NCBI GenBank assembly: GCA_937892225.1 | Contig: CALAUH010000117.1 | Location: forward strand, 1-20,584 | DNA: 20,584 nt | Reading direction: 5' to 3' | Source of the DNA: an uncultured Treponema sp. | GTDB taxonomy: Bacteria; Spirochaetota; Spirochaetia; Treponematales; Treponemataceae | Part shown: one piece after another, positions 1-7,848 of the stretch | How the letters are laid out: each line of letters opens with the position of its first letter | Numbering within the stretch: position 1 is the stretch's first letter | The notes under the pieces: generated by a model | Told to the model about the DNA's origin: nothing | Seen by the model: the letters and a program-made list of their open reading frames with translations, nothing else | Databases searched by the model: none | Translations under genes and position numbers: made by a program

Positions 1-419
1 ATGGATTTGGTCCAGAAGTAAAACGCCGTATTGTAATTGGAAATTATGTTCTTTCTGAACAGTTCTCTGGTGATACTTATAAAAAGGGTATGACAGTTCG
101 TGCTCGTATTCAGCGCGATGTTGCAAAAGTTTTTGAAAGTTACGACATTATTTTATGTCCAACTTGTCCAACCGCTGCATTCCGCCTTGGTTCAAAAGTT
201 GATAATCCTTTGGAAATGTATTTGTCAGACTTGTATACAACATTCGTAAACCTGGCACGTATTCCTTCAGTAAACGTTCCTGCAAGCAAGACTTCAAAAG
301 ACGGTATGCCAATTGGTATGCAGTTCGCTGGAAAAATGTTCAACGAAAGTTTGATTTTACAGGTTGCACAGAACTGGGAAGTATCGCACCCTGGTTGTGG
401 TGTTCCTGTAAAGAAATAA
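1..419 (+). CDS. gatA: Glutamyl/aspartyl-tRNA amidotransferase subunit A, C-terminal part (5' truncated by window edge)
   Basis: This is the 3' end of the amidase subunit of GatCAB, which converts Glu-tRNA(Gln) (and Asp-tRNA(Asn)) to the amidated form in the cytoplasm. The reading frame is open from base 3 and begins with GFGPEVKRRIVIGNYVLS, the typical GatA stretch before the helical C-terminus. The later blocks D-I-I-L-C-P-T-C-P-T-A-A, the R-I-P-S-V-N-V-P-A segment and G-M-P-I-G-M-Q-F are also characteristic of the family. The Ser-cisSer-Lys catalytic region lies upstream of the window. A Met at base 90 is internal, not the start. No gatB follows; a long hairpin and an oppositely oriented cyclase gene do. 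The family assignment is secure. Confidence 0.95.
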   Translation, partial: GFGPEVKRRIVIGNYVLSEQFSGDTYKKGMTVRARIQRDVAKVFESYDIILCPTCPTAAFRLGSKVDNPLEMYLSDLYTTFVNLARIPSVNVPASKTSKDGMPIGMQFAGKMFNESLILQVAQNWEVSHPGCGVPVKK

Positions 420-424
420 AGTTA

Positions 425-502
425 TTTCACGCAGATTACGCAGATAAACGCAGATTTTTTTGTAATGATTTATCTGCGTAAATCAGCGAGATCTGCGAGA
501 AA
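425..502. repeat. Long imperfect hairpin built of CGCAGAT units
   Basis: The arms 425-455 and 472-502 pair without gaps: by hand count 25 Watson-Crick pairs, one G-T and five mismatches over 31 positions. The left arm carries three direct CGCAGAT units at 430, 439 and 449, and the right arm carries their complements. The loop contains a run of seven T. It fills the gap between the convergent ends of gatA and the cyclase gene, so it could end transcription from either side. Its architecture matches the hairpin at 20107-20180, so it is better read as one copy of a dispersed intergenic repeat than as a simple terminator. Confidence 0.85.
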
Positions 503-513
503 ATTATGGTGCT

Positions 514-2694
514 CTACTTAACCTTCATAACAAATACTCCGTCCCATTTTTTTGGAGGAGGATTATTCTTAAAGTGTTTAATTCTATCCAGGAAAACAAT
601 CGAAGGATTATCGTTGTAATTTGTAGCACACTGCGAGAAAAATTCTTCAGCTTTATCCCAGTTTTGTTTTCTGTAAAAATTTAAGCCTTTTTCAAAAAGA
701 GTTTTTATATCAAATAATTTTTCAGAAGCGTCTGATTTTGTCTGTAAAAGTTCGTAAATACATACAGGTTCAGTTTTACCTTTAACTGTGATGTAATCTA
801 ATTCACGGCAGACAAAAGAATCTTTTAATTTAGAGTAAACTGCATCAGTAATAATTGCTTTTGAACCGTATGCTTTGTTTGCACCTTCGAGTCTTGCTGC
901 AAGATTTACTGTATCACCGATTGATGTAAAATCAAGTCTGTTCTTTGCACCGACTGAACCGAATACGACTTTACCTGTGTTAATTCCGATTCCGATTGAA
1001 ATAATATCTTTTCCGTCTTTTTTAGCTTTTTCCTGCTCACTTCTCATAGCGGCACGAATTTCCATAGCGGCTTTACATGCATTGTATTCACGCTTTGGTC
1101 CTGAGAAAAAGGCCATCATTTCATCACCGACGAATTTATCTATATCACCATCGTTATCAAGAATAATCTGTGTTTCAATATCAAGATAGTGATTTAAAAT
1201 ATCAACGACTTCTTTTGGCTGTTTGTCTTCGCACAAAGTTGTAAATCCACGGATATCGGTAAAGAGGAAACACAATTCTCTGGAAGAACTTTTTTTAGTT
1301 TCTTTTTCAGCATGTTTAAGTGTAGAAAGGGAAATGTATGGAACAATGCCTTTTAAAAGCGAGAATAAATCTTTAATTTCTAAAGATAAATCTTTAATTT
1401 CGTCTTTTGTATTTATTGTTTCATTAAAATCAAATGAATCTGGAGAAAGTTTAATTTCACCTTTGATTGTATCTGATATTGATGCAGATGTTTTGTGAAC
1501 ATTTGTTCTTAAGAAGATCAAAGGATTTGTAATGTAATCAGATAAGAATAAAGAAAGGATTATTGCAATGTACAGGAAAATGATTGAACTGAATATTACC
1601 ATTACTTTTGTCTTAAAATAATGCTGCATCAAAATTTCTTGTCTGTAGGTTACAATAGAAAATCCTACTAATTTAGAACCGGCCTGACGCTGTAAAGTGA
1701 TTGGATAAATAAATTTACAGGTTCCGTTTGCTTTGTTATAAATAGGTTCTGTTCTGTAAGTTTCGTTTTTGTATCTTTTTAAATATTCACGAGCCTGTGC
1801 TTCAGAAATTGTTCTTTCTTCTTCCGGAATTGTTTTTAAGGTTTTTGTTGTATATGCAACTGTATCAAAAGCTGGAAGTTCTGTAGAAGAATCTATATTT
1901 TCAAGATAGATATGTACATTTTCACTTGCAATGATAATATCAATTCGGTCGTAAGGAGAACCTGCATAACTGTTAGAAACTTTTTGTGTTTCAAAGAAGT
2001 TTGCAATCTTCTTGTATTCACCTTCTGCTGAATCATAAACTGCAGCGGTTTGTTCAGATTGTGAACGTCCAATATCACTTACGGCTTCTGTGATGTTCTT
2101 TTTATATCCTTTTAAGATTAAAAGTGTAAATGTTAAAAGAATTAACAGGATTGACCCGATGATTGTTGCAGTAAGTTTTGTCTTAATAGAAAAGATTTTT
2201 TTATTTTTATTTTCTTTGCTTATCTGTTTATAATCATTATATTCGGAATTTGAATGTCTTAAATAACGTATTCCGAATAAAGATAAAAGTGCGTGGATAA
2301 TAAAACTTAATGCAAGAGTTACGTAGATAGAAAATTTTAATGTTTTAAACCAGCGGTCTGTGTTGGCATTTGAAACCAGACAGATAACTGCTAATAAAAG
2401 ATAAATTGAAAGTACACCGAGGGTTACAAAGTAGATGATTTTGTTTGTAATTTTTTTATTGAAAAAAGAATAAATTATAAATGCTGAATAAAGCGGCAAT
2501 AAATAGATTAAACAGTAAAAGAAATTAAAGTGTCCTGTAGAAACAGGTAATTTACAGGCATAAATTATTTCTGATACAGAGTCTAAATCATAGAGATTAA
2601 TTTTTTGCATACCAATTGGTAAAAAAAACAAAAAAACAGCAGCCAAAGCAAGAATTATTTTTGTAAGATTAATGTAAAACGTTTTCTTATTCAT
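514..2694 (-). CDS. Membrane class III adenylate/guanylate cyclase with extracytoplasmic sensor region
   Basis: A 726-residue cyclase predicted to make cAMP (or cGMP) in response to an external signal. Residues 1-140 hold about four hydrophobic segments. A further membrane helix (about 171-196) and another (363-386) flank an extracytoplasmic region of about 165 residues, then a HAMP-like/linker stretch. The catalytic domain (about 473-650) has metal-binding aspartates D480 (FTDIRGFT) and D524 (GDIDKFVGDE), substrate lysine K520, T590 in DFTSIGDTVN, N597 and R601. Thr at the position of the classical Asp is typical of class IIIb enzymes, so it looks active, probably on ATP. The tail (661-726) is a TPR-like helix pair ending in PPPKKWDGVFVMKVK, common in spirochaetal cyclases. 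There is no clear Shine-Dalgarno; a TATTCT box lies 7 bases before the ATG. Confidence 0.92.
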   Translation of the reverse strand: MNKKTFYINLTKIILALAAVFLFFLPIGMQKINLYDLDSVSEIIYACKLPVSTGHFNFFYCLIYLLPLYSAFIIYSFFNKKITNKIIYFVTLGVLSIYLLLAVICLVSNANTDRWFKTLKFSIYVTLALSFIIHALLSLFGIRYLRHSNSEYNDYKQISKENKNKKIFSIKTKLTATIIGSILLILLTFTLLILKGYKKNITEAVSDIGRSQSEQTAAVYDSAEGEYKKIANFFETQKVSNSYAGSPYDRIDIIIASENVHIYLENIDSSTELPAFDTVAYTTKTLKTIPEEERTISEAQAREYLKRYKNETYRTEPIYNKANGTCKFIYPITLQRQAGSKLVGFSIVTYRQEILMQHYFKTKVMVIFSSIIFLYIAIILSLFLSDYITNPLIFLRTNVHKTSASISDTIKGEIKLSPDSFDFNETINTKDEIKDLSLEIKDLFSLLKGIVPYISLSTLKHAEKETKKSSSRELCFLFTDIRGFTTLCEDKQPKEVVDILNHYLDIETQIILDNDGDIDKFVGDEMMAFFSGPKREYNACKAAMEIRAAMRSEQEKAKKDGKDIISIGIGINTGKVVFGSVGAKNRLDFTSIGDTVNLAARLEGANKAYGSKAIITDAVYSKLKDSFVCRELDYITVKGKTEPVCIYELLQTKSDASEKLFDIKTLFEKGLNFYRKQNWDKAEEFFSQCATNYNDNPSIVFLDRIKHFKNNPPPKKWDGVFVMKVK

Positions 2695-2748
2695 AAGATA
2701 TAGAATATCACAGAAAAGATAAAACTAAAAGATAAACAGCAACATTAA

Positions 2749-2777
2749 TTGTAAAAAGTATTAAAAACAAGTAGAAT
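2749..2777 (+). promoter_or_regulatory. Predicted sigma-70 type promoter for the S1-domain gene
   Basis: TTGTAA (2749-2754), a 17-base spacer and TAGAAT (2772-2777). The expected transcript start is about 2784-2785, which is the first base of an upstream ATG in the same frame as the S1 gene. The transcript would thus be leaderless at 2785 or have a leader of only about 15 bases for the ATG at 2800. Because the region is AT-rich, chance matches are possible. Confidence 0.5.
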
Positions 2778-2786
2778 TAAACAAAT

Positions 2787-2791
2787 GGGGG
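2787..2791 (+). promoter_or_regulatory. G-rich Shine-Dalgarno-like site (GGGGGC) choosing the start at 2800
   Basis: GGGGG lies 8 bases before the ATG at 2800. No purine-rich site precedes the alternative ATG at 2785. The same GGGGC core occurs before the starts at 11470 and 11577, which supports a role in initiation, although it is not a perfect anti-Shine-Dalgarno match. Confidence 0.4.
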
Positions 2792-2799
2792 CAATTATT

Positions 2800-3894
2800 A
2801 TGCAAAACAGATTGGATATTGGTGAACAGATAGAAACAACTATTGTAGCAATTACAGATTCAACAATTTTTTTGGATTTGAATGAAAAATCAGAAGGTGT
2901 TTTAGATAAATCGGAACTTGCTGATGAAAATGGCAATGTAAATTTAAAAGAAGGTGATAAAATCAAGGCGTACTTTGCAGGTGAAGTTCATGGAGAAATG
3001 CGTTTTACTACAAAAATTGCCGGTGAAAAAGCAGACTCTTCTATGATGGAAAATGCCTTTGAAAATAAGATTCCTGTAGAAGGAACTGTCGAAGCTGAAA
3101 TAAAGGGCGGTTATCAGGTACGTATCGGAAGCTTTAGAGCATTTTGTCCATATTCTCAGATGGGTTTTAAAAAGAAAGAAGAAGCTTCTTATTATGTAGG
3201 AAAACATCTTACATTTTTGATTACAGAATATAAAAATGATGGAAAAGATATTTTAGTTTCAAATAGAATTATCGGTCAGAATGAATATTCTGCAGGGCTT
3301 GCAAAACTTGCATCTACAATAAAAGAAGGAAACATTATTCAGGCAACTGTTGAATCTATAGAAAAATTTGGTGCTTTTGTAAATATCAATGGATTCAGGG
3401 CATTGTTACCAATCAGCGAAATGTCTTTGGACAGAGTTACAGACGCTGGTGATGTTGTATCAGTTGGTCAGGAAATTACTGTTCAGGTATTAAATACAGA
3501 CTGGGAACATGAAAGGGTAAGTGTAAGTTTAAAAGCTTTGATGAAAGATCCATGGCAGGATGTTAATAAAAAGTTCAGTGTCGGAACAAAGATTGACGGA
3601 ACTATAAGCCGTATTGCAGATTTTGGTTTATTCGTAAATCTAGATAGAGGAATAGACGGGCTTGTTCATATTTCAGAATTGGAAGATGTTTCTGCAAATA
3701 CAAATTTACGTAAAGTTTATAAAATCGGTCAGTCAATGAGCGTTGTAATAGAAAAAATTGATGCTGCACAAAAAAGAATCTCTTTGATTCCTGCAACTTC
3801 TAAAGAACAGGATGATACAGCTGCAAAATATCTTTCTAATCAGGATGATGATGGAGAAACTTACAATCCGTTTGCAGCTTTATTAAAAAAATAA
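2800..3894 (+). CDS. Protein with four S1 RNA-binding domains (ribosomal protein S1-like)
   Basis: About 364 residues made almost entirely of four S1/OB domains: roughly 7-75, 91-165, 176-250 and 257-335. The third (EKFGAFVNINGFRALLPISE) and fourth (DFGLFVNLDRGIDGLVHISE) keep the classic aromatic/glycine RNA-binding surface. The first two are diverged, recalling ribosomal protein S1, where the early repeats contact the ribosome rather than RNA. It is shorter than a six-domain RpsA, so it may be a paralogue acting in translation or RNA metabolism in the cytoplasm. The start at 2800 is chosen for the GGGGG 8 bases upstream; an in-frame ATG at 2785 would add five residues and could be used if the mRNA is leaderless. 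The next gene begins 25 bases downstream and is probably cotranscribed. Confidence 0.88.
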   Translation: MQNRLDIGEQIETTIVAITDSTIFLDLNEKSEGVLDKSELADENGNVNLKEGDKIKAYFAGEVHGEMRFTTKIAGEKADSSMMENAFENKIPVEGTVEAEIKGGYQVRIGSFRAFCPYSQMGFKKKEEASYYVGKHLTFLITEYKNDGKDILVSNRIIGQNEYSAGLAKLASTIKEGNIIQATVESIEKFGAFVNINGFRALLPISEMSLDRVTDAGDVVSVGQEITVQVLNTDWEHERVSVSLKALMKDPWQDVNKKFSVGTKIDGTISRIADFGLFVNLDRGIDGLVHISELEDVSANTNLRKVYKIGQSMSVVIEKIDAAQKRISLIPATSKEQDDTAAKYLSNQDDDGETYNPFAALLKK

Positions 3895-3919
3895 TTTATA
3901 CTTTATAAGAGGATTATTT

Positions 3920-5725
3920 ATGAAAAAAATTGGATTATTAATTTTAATAGGATTATCACTTTTTACTAATCTTTTTGCACAGGATAATAAATTACAGGTA
4001 AAAGATTTTACTTGTATTGTTTATGGAATTATTTCTGATGAATATTATGATATGCTTACAGAAATCCGTGATAATAAACAGAATAAGGATTTAATAAACA
4101 AAAGTAGAATCAATAATATTTTATATACAGCATATGAACAGAAAGGTAAAACAGATGAATTAGATAAAATAAAAGATTATGTTAAACCTTCAAAAAAAAA
4201 TCTTCCTAAAGCAACAGGTTTTATATATGTAGATAAAAATGGAAAAAACTACATTGTAACTTCTCTTAAAAATACCTGGTATTGTGATAAAGCATATATT
4301 GAAAAAATTGATTTTTCTAAAAATGAAACAAAAGTTTATAAAAATTTAAAGAAGATTGCAGAAAATGCAAATTTAAATGTTTCTGTTTTTGCTTTCGAGA
4401 ATGATGAAAGACCTTTTACTAAAGGAATGCCACTTGCATTAAACCAGGATTTAATGGACGGTGAAGATTTATTAAATGGTAAATATGACTTTTCAAATGA
4501 TGAATATATCTGGAAAGTTAGAAAAACAATAGTTTCTACAAGTAATTATGTAGATGCTGATAAAATTGTTAAAATTCTTTCTTCAGATTCTTTTGAAAAT
4601 GACACTTTTTCTTTTATAAAAGATGAATCTTCTCAAGTAAAATATTCATTGGTTGGAGTATATAATGATTTTTCAAATGATTATGGATCATCTTATATAA
4701 CTCCTGCTAAAGAAATAAAAGCATTTTTAGATGAGTTGAATTCAAAAAATGGTGAAAAAGAAAAATTACAAAAAAATGCAGAAATTTTTGTAAATTCTTT
4801 GAATAAAGAATATAACTATACTAATGCAATATTAAAATATGTTTCAAATTCATCTTTATCAACTATGAATATGTCATATTATAGATTCATTAATAAAAAG
4901 AGTTCTACAGGATATGATTATTATTCGAATAGAGCTTTTGATAATAATCCTTTAGAAGGTTATAAAAATGCATATTATAAAAGATGGTGGTATTTATACA
5001 ATACTGTTCCAGACAAAAAATCTACAAAAAATAGTTTTTCTGTAAAAGATGTAAAGATTACTGATACAAATAAAGCTGTTGTAGAATTCCAGGATGAAAA
5101 TAAAGAAAATATTTTAACTTCCAACTGGGTTTGTGAATATTCAGACTGGCATATTGAATCAATCTGTTATACATCAGACAGTAAAAATGCTTCTGTAGAT
5201 AAAAATGAATTAAACAATAAAAACGGAAAATCTTCTAAATCAGGTATTTCGTCTAATTTTCAAGAAAAAGGATTAATAAAATTCGGTTTATTTGTTCCAG
5301 TTCTAGAAAACTGTACAGAAAAAGATTCTAAGGATTTAATTGACAGTGGTAAAGTATGGGGTGCAACTTACTCAATTGAGGCATTGGTAAGTAAATATTT
5401 TGCATTTGGAATATCGTTGAATTTTGTACCTACAGATTTAGATACATTCAGATTGATATCTTTAGACACAGCAATTTCTTTCCCATTTATATTTGAAGAA
5501 ACAATGATTCGAACTTTTGGCGGTGCTAAAATTGAATGGAACTTATTTACAAATGCTGCCGCATGGGCATATAGTTTTGATGCCGGACTTGAAGTTATTT
5601 TTAATACTTTTGGTTTTGGTGCAAATTATGAATGGCTGAATATTATTCCAATTTCAAAAGTTTCGCATAAATATGACATTCAAAAAGTTAATTTTTATTT
5701 TATCTGGCCTGATTTATTTTATTAA
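3920..5725 (+). CDS. Exported protein of unknown function: possible trypsin-fold pseudoprotease with beta-rich C-terminus
   Basis: A 601-residue protein with a clear signal peptide (1-20, cleavage expected after LFA) and a good AAGAGGA site 6 bases before the ATG. Residues about 97-270 follow the order of a trypsin/HtrA-like fold: ATGFIYVDKNGKNYIVTS, then NLNVSVFAF, PLALNQDLMDGEDLL, and YSLVGVYND with YITPAKEIKAFLDEL. The positions expected to hold His (TSLKNTW), Asp (NLNVSVF) and Ser (FSFIKDESS) lack those residues, so it would be inactive. The C-terminus (about 450-601) consists of alternating hydrophobic/aromatic strands ending in Phe-Tyr and may be a small barrel or beta domain in or at the outer membrane. 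The middle (280-450) is lysine/asparagine-rich with no recognised motif. The fold assignment is my inference; export is well supported. Confidence 0.75.
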   Translation: MKKIGLLILIGLSLFTNLFAQDNKLQVKDFTCIVYGIISDEYYDMLTEIRDNKQNKDLINKSRINNILYTAYEQKGKTDELDKIKDYVKPSKKNLPKATGFIYVDKNGKNYIVTSLKNTWYCDKAYIEKIDFSKNETKVYKNLKKIAENANLNVSVFAFENDERPFTKGMPLALNQDLMDGEDLLNGKYDFSNDEYIWKVRKTIVSTSNYVDADKIVKILSSDSFENDTFSFIKDESSQVKYSLVGVYNDFSNDYGSSYITPAKEIKAFLDELNSKNGEKEKLQKNAEIFVNSLNKEYNYTNAILKYVSNSSLSTMNMSYYRFINKKSSTGYDYYSNRAFDNNPLEGYKNAYYKRWWYLYNTVPDKKSTKNSFSVKDVKITDTNKAVVEFQDENKENILTSNWVCEYSDWHIESICYTSDSKNASVDKNELNNKNGKSSKSGISSNFQEKGLIKFGLFVPVLENCTEKDSKDLIDSGKVWGATYSIEALVSKYFAFGISLNFVPTDLDTFRLISLDTAISFPFIFEETMIRTFGGAKIEWNLFTNAAAWAYSFDAGLEVIFNTFGFGANYEWLNIIPISKVSHKYDIQKVNFYFIWPDLFY

Positions 5726-5732
5726 TAATTAA

Positions 5733-6338
5733 TCAGTTTAATGTTTTTAATTCAGAAAGCTGCATGAATGTATACAAAGCATTGTCTTTAGTATATGTCA
5801 TGCAGAATCTTCCTGTAACTTCAATCTGACTTCCAATATCTGGAAAATCTTTCGGATATTCTTTTCCCGGAAAGATAAATTCTATTCCCTGCTGACAGCA
5901 TTGTGTGGCATCTGGTATGACAACAGAAAGGTATTTATCTGGGTTTCCTTCGTAATTATAAACTTGAAAATATCCTTTTACTTTTATATCTGTGTTTTCA
6001 TATTCATCAGGCATAATCATCATGTCAAAAACCTGAGAATAAATCATAGTAGAATTCATTGTAGTTAAATCGATTAATCCTTTTGATGGATTTTGAGTTG
6101 TTAAAGTCGCCTGATTTTTAATTTCGTTTAGAGAAGGAACGTTTATCTGTTCTAATTGTCTTTCGGTTGTAGAAATGACTGAATTTGGTAAAATGCTGTT
6201 ATTTTCTGATGAATTAATCTGTTGAGAAAGAATATCTTTTACAGAATTCTGTGCTTTTACAGTTGTATTGATTCTTTTTGTTTTGCATCCGCTTAATGTA
6301 AAAAGTAAAATTGAAATGTAAATTATAGTCTTTTTCAT
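5733..6338 (-). CDS. Lipoprotein with OB-fold-like domain, last gene of the zinc-transport unit
   Basis: A 201-residue protein with a lipoprotein signal peptide; the lipobox LSGC makes C18 the lipidated residue. Residues 19-95 are a low-complexity polar linker. The conserved-looking domain (about 97-200) is an OB-like series of strands (YENTDIKVKGYFQVY, then SVVIPDATQCCQQGIEFIF, then GSQIEVTGRF) with a striking C147-C148-Q-Q-G-I-E-F motif. I recall similar Cys-Cys-Gln-Gln-Gly proteins beside zinc ABC transporters in Firmicutes, which would suit a periplasmic or surface metal-handling accessory, but that is memory rather than a search. It starts 9 bases after znuB and has only a weak ribosome site, suggesting coupled translation. 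The 3' end faces the plus-strand gene ending at 5725 with 7 bases between and no hairpin. Confidence 0.82.
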   Translation of the reverse strand: MKKTIIYISILLFTLSGCKTKRINTTVKAQNSVKDILSQQINSSENNSILPNSVISTTERQLEQINVPSLNEIKNQATLTTQNPSKGLIDLTTMNSTMIYSQVFDMMIMPDEYENTDIKVKGYFQVYNYEGNPDKYLSVVIPDATQCCQQGIEFIFPGKEYPKDFPDIGSQIEVTGRFCMTYTKDNALYTFMQLSELKTLN

Positions 6339-6347
6339 ATGTAAAAC

Positions 6348-7181
6348 CTATTTTGAAAATTTTGCAACAATTGTAAAAATTATAAAAACAGCTAAATCTA
6401 TTCCAACGATTGTTGAACCAACTGGAGTTCCAGCTAAAATTGCAATTATAAGTCCTGTGGTAGAACAGAAAACAGAAACAACAGCTGAACAGATAATAAC
6501 TGATTTGAAACTTTTGAATAATCTGATTGCACATAAAGCCGGGAAAATTACGAGTGCAGAAATTAATAGAGAGCCGACAAGATTCATTGCAAGTACAATT
6601 ATGATTGCGATAATTATTGCAATTACAAGATTATAAATACTTGCGTGAGTTCCAATTGCCTGTGCAAAATTTTCATCAAAAGTTACTGCAAAAATTTTAT
6701 TGTAAAAAAGTATAAATGCAATTATTACTGCGATAGATAAAATTACACAAAGCCAGACTTCACTTTTTGTTAAAGTTAAAATTGATGTTGAACCAAATAA
6801 AGTAGTGCAGACATCTCCAGAAAGATTAGATGATGTAGAAAATATGTTCATTAATAAATAACCGATTGCAAGTGAACTTACAGAAATAAGTGCAATTGAT
6901 GCATCACCTTTAAGTTTTGCGTTCTGACCGCTTCTTAATAAAAGAATGGCACTGATAATTGTTACCGGTAGAACTATGAACATATTGTTGGAAATATTTA
7001 AGACTGCTGCTATACAGATTGCACCAAATGCAACATGAGAAAGTCCGTCGCCGATAAACGAAAATCTTTTTAAAACTAAAGTTACACCAAGTAAAGAAGA
7101 ACAAAGTGATATTAATACTCCGACAATAAAGGCGTATCTTACAAAGGGATAAGAAAAATATTGTAAAAGTGTATTAATCAT
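6348..7181 (-). CDS. znuB: Zinc/manganese-type ABC transporter permease
   Basis: A 277-residue, very hydrophobic protein with about eight membrane segments, of the ABC-3 (ZnuB/MntB) permease family that moves Zn2+ or Mn2+ across the inner membrane. The family signature GDGLSHVAFGA lies at 44-54. I chose the ATG at 7181 rather than an open-frame Met 24 codons upstream. The N-terminus then begins just before the first membrane helix, as in the family, and an AGAGG site sits about 9 bases before it. The upstream extension would lie wholly inside znuC. The gene overlaps the end of znuC by 8 bases. Confidence 0.93.
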   Translation of the reverse strand: MINTLLQYFSYPFVRYAFIVGVLISLCSSLLGVTLVLKRFSFIGDGLSHVAFGAICIAAVLNISNNMFIVLPVTIISAILLLRSGQNAKLKGDASIALISVSSLAIGYLLMNIFSTSSNLSGDVCTTLFGSTSILTLTKSEVWLCVILSIAVIIAFILFYNKIFAVTFDENFAQAIGTHASIYNLVIAIIIAIIIVLAMNLVGSLLISALVIFPALCAIRLFKSFKSVIICSAVVSVFCSTTGLIIAILAGTPVGSTIVGIDLAVFIIFTIVAKFSK

Positions 7182-7848
7182 AAAAAGCCTCTTTATATTC
7201 GTCTTTTGTTCCAAAGAAAATCTTTTTACCAATATGCAGAATGTGGGTTGCATATTCTAATGCAGATTCAACATCATGTGAAATCATTATGATTGTAATG
7301 CCTTCGTTATTCAATTCCTTTATTAGAGTATACATTTCCTGTGTAACATTTGGATCTAAACCGGAAACAGGTTCGTCAAGTAAAAGCATTTTTTGTGTTG
7401 CACACAATGCTCTTGCAAGTAAAACTCTCTGCTGCTGTCCGCCGGAAAGTTCTCTGTAACAGCGTTTTCTTAAATCAGCAATACCCATTTTTTTCATGTT
7501 TTCTTCTGCAAGTTGTTTTTCTGTTTTATTATAAAATGGTCTTCTTCCGCATCTCGACTGACATCCAGAAAGTACTATTTCGCGTACATTTGCAGGAAAA
7601 TCTTTTTGAATTTCTGTCTGTTGTGGAAGGTATCCTATTTCATCTTTTAAAACTCCGTCGCCATAAAGAATATTTCCTTTTATTGGTTTTATAAGATGAA
7701 GCAGTGTTTTTAATAAGGTTGTTTTTCCAGAACCATTTTCTCCGACGATACAAAGATAATCGCCTTTTGATATAGAGAAATTCAGATTTTCAATAATTAC
7801 GTTAGAATCATATCCTAAGCATATGTTTTCACATTTTAATTGATACAT
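7174..7848 (-). CDS. znuC: Zinc/manganese-type ABC transporter ATP-binding protein
   Basis: A 224-residue cytoplasmic ATPase that powers the ZnuB permease. Walker A is GENGSGKT (36-43), the ABC signature LSGGQ is at 134-138, Walker B is MLLLDEP (154-160), and the switch His is H191 (ISHD). Q-loop: YLPQQ (73-77). Length and the FPANVREIVLSG block (about 84-95) are typical of the ZnuC/MntA group. It overlaps znuA by 13 bases and znuB by 8, so the three are very likely translated in a coupled fashion. Confidence 0.95.
   Translation of the reverse strand: MYQLKCENICLGYDSNVIIENLNFSISKGDYLCIVGENGSGKTTLLKTLLHLIKPIKGNILYGDGVLKDEIGYLPQQTEIQKDFPANVREIVLSGCQSRCGRRPFYNKTEKQLAEENMKKMGIADLRKRCYRELSGGQQQRVLLARALCATQKMLLLDEPVSGLDPNVTQEMYTLIKELNNEGITIIMISHDVESALEYATHILHIGKKIFFGTKDEYKEAFYD

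Noticed and set aside
304..322. Transposon or phage border in gatA region
   Set aside because: The gatA reading frame is uninterrupted and no terminal repeats, integrase or transposase are present in the window.
456..462. T-run after a GC-containing stem as a rho-independent terminator of gatA
   Set aside because: The T-run lies in the loop, not after the stem, and the same arrangement occurs at 20136. It may still affect transcription, but the element reads as a repeat.
430..497. Short CGCAGAT units at near-10-base intervals, suggestive of a small CRISPR-like or tandem array
   Set aside because: The units are only 7 bases with 2-3 base gaps, arranged as two facing arms of one hairpin; there are no spacers and no cas genes.
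7182..7253. Longer znuB start adding 24 residues
   Set aside because: The extension lies inside znuC, has no ribosome site and precedes the usual family N-terminus; the ATG at 7181 has AGAGG upstream.
7350..7694. Plus-strand open frame of 114 codons opposite znuC
   Set aside because: Antisense shadow of a firmly identified ATPase gene, with no recognisable domain or ribosome site.
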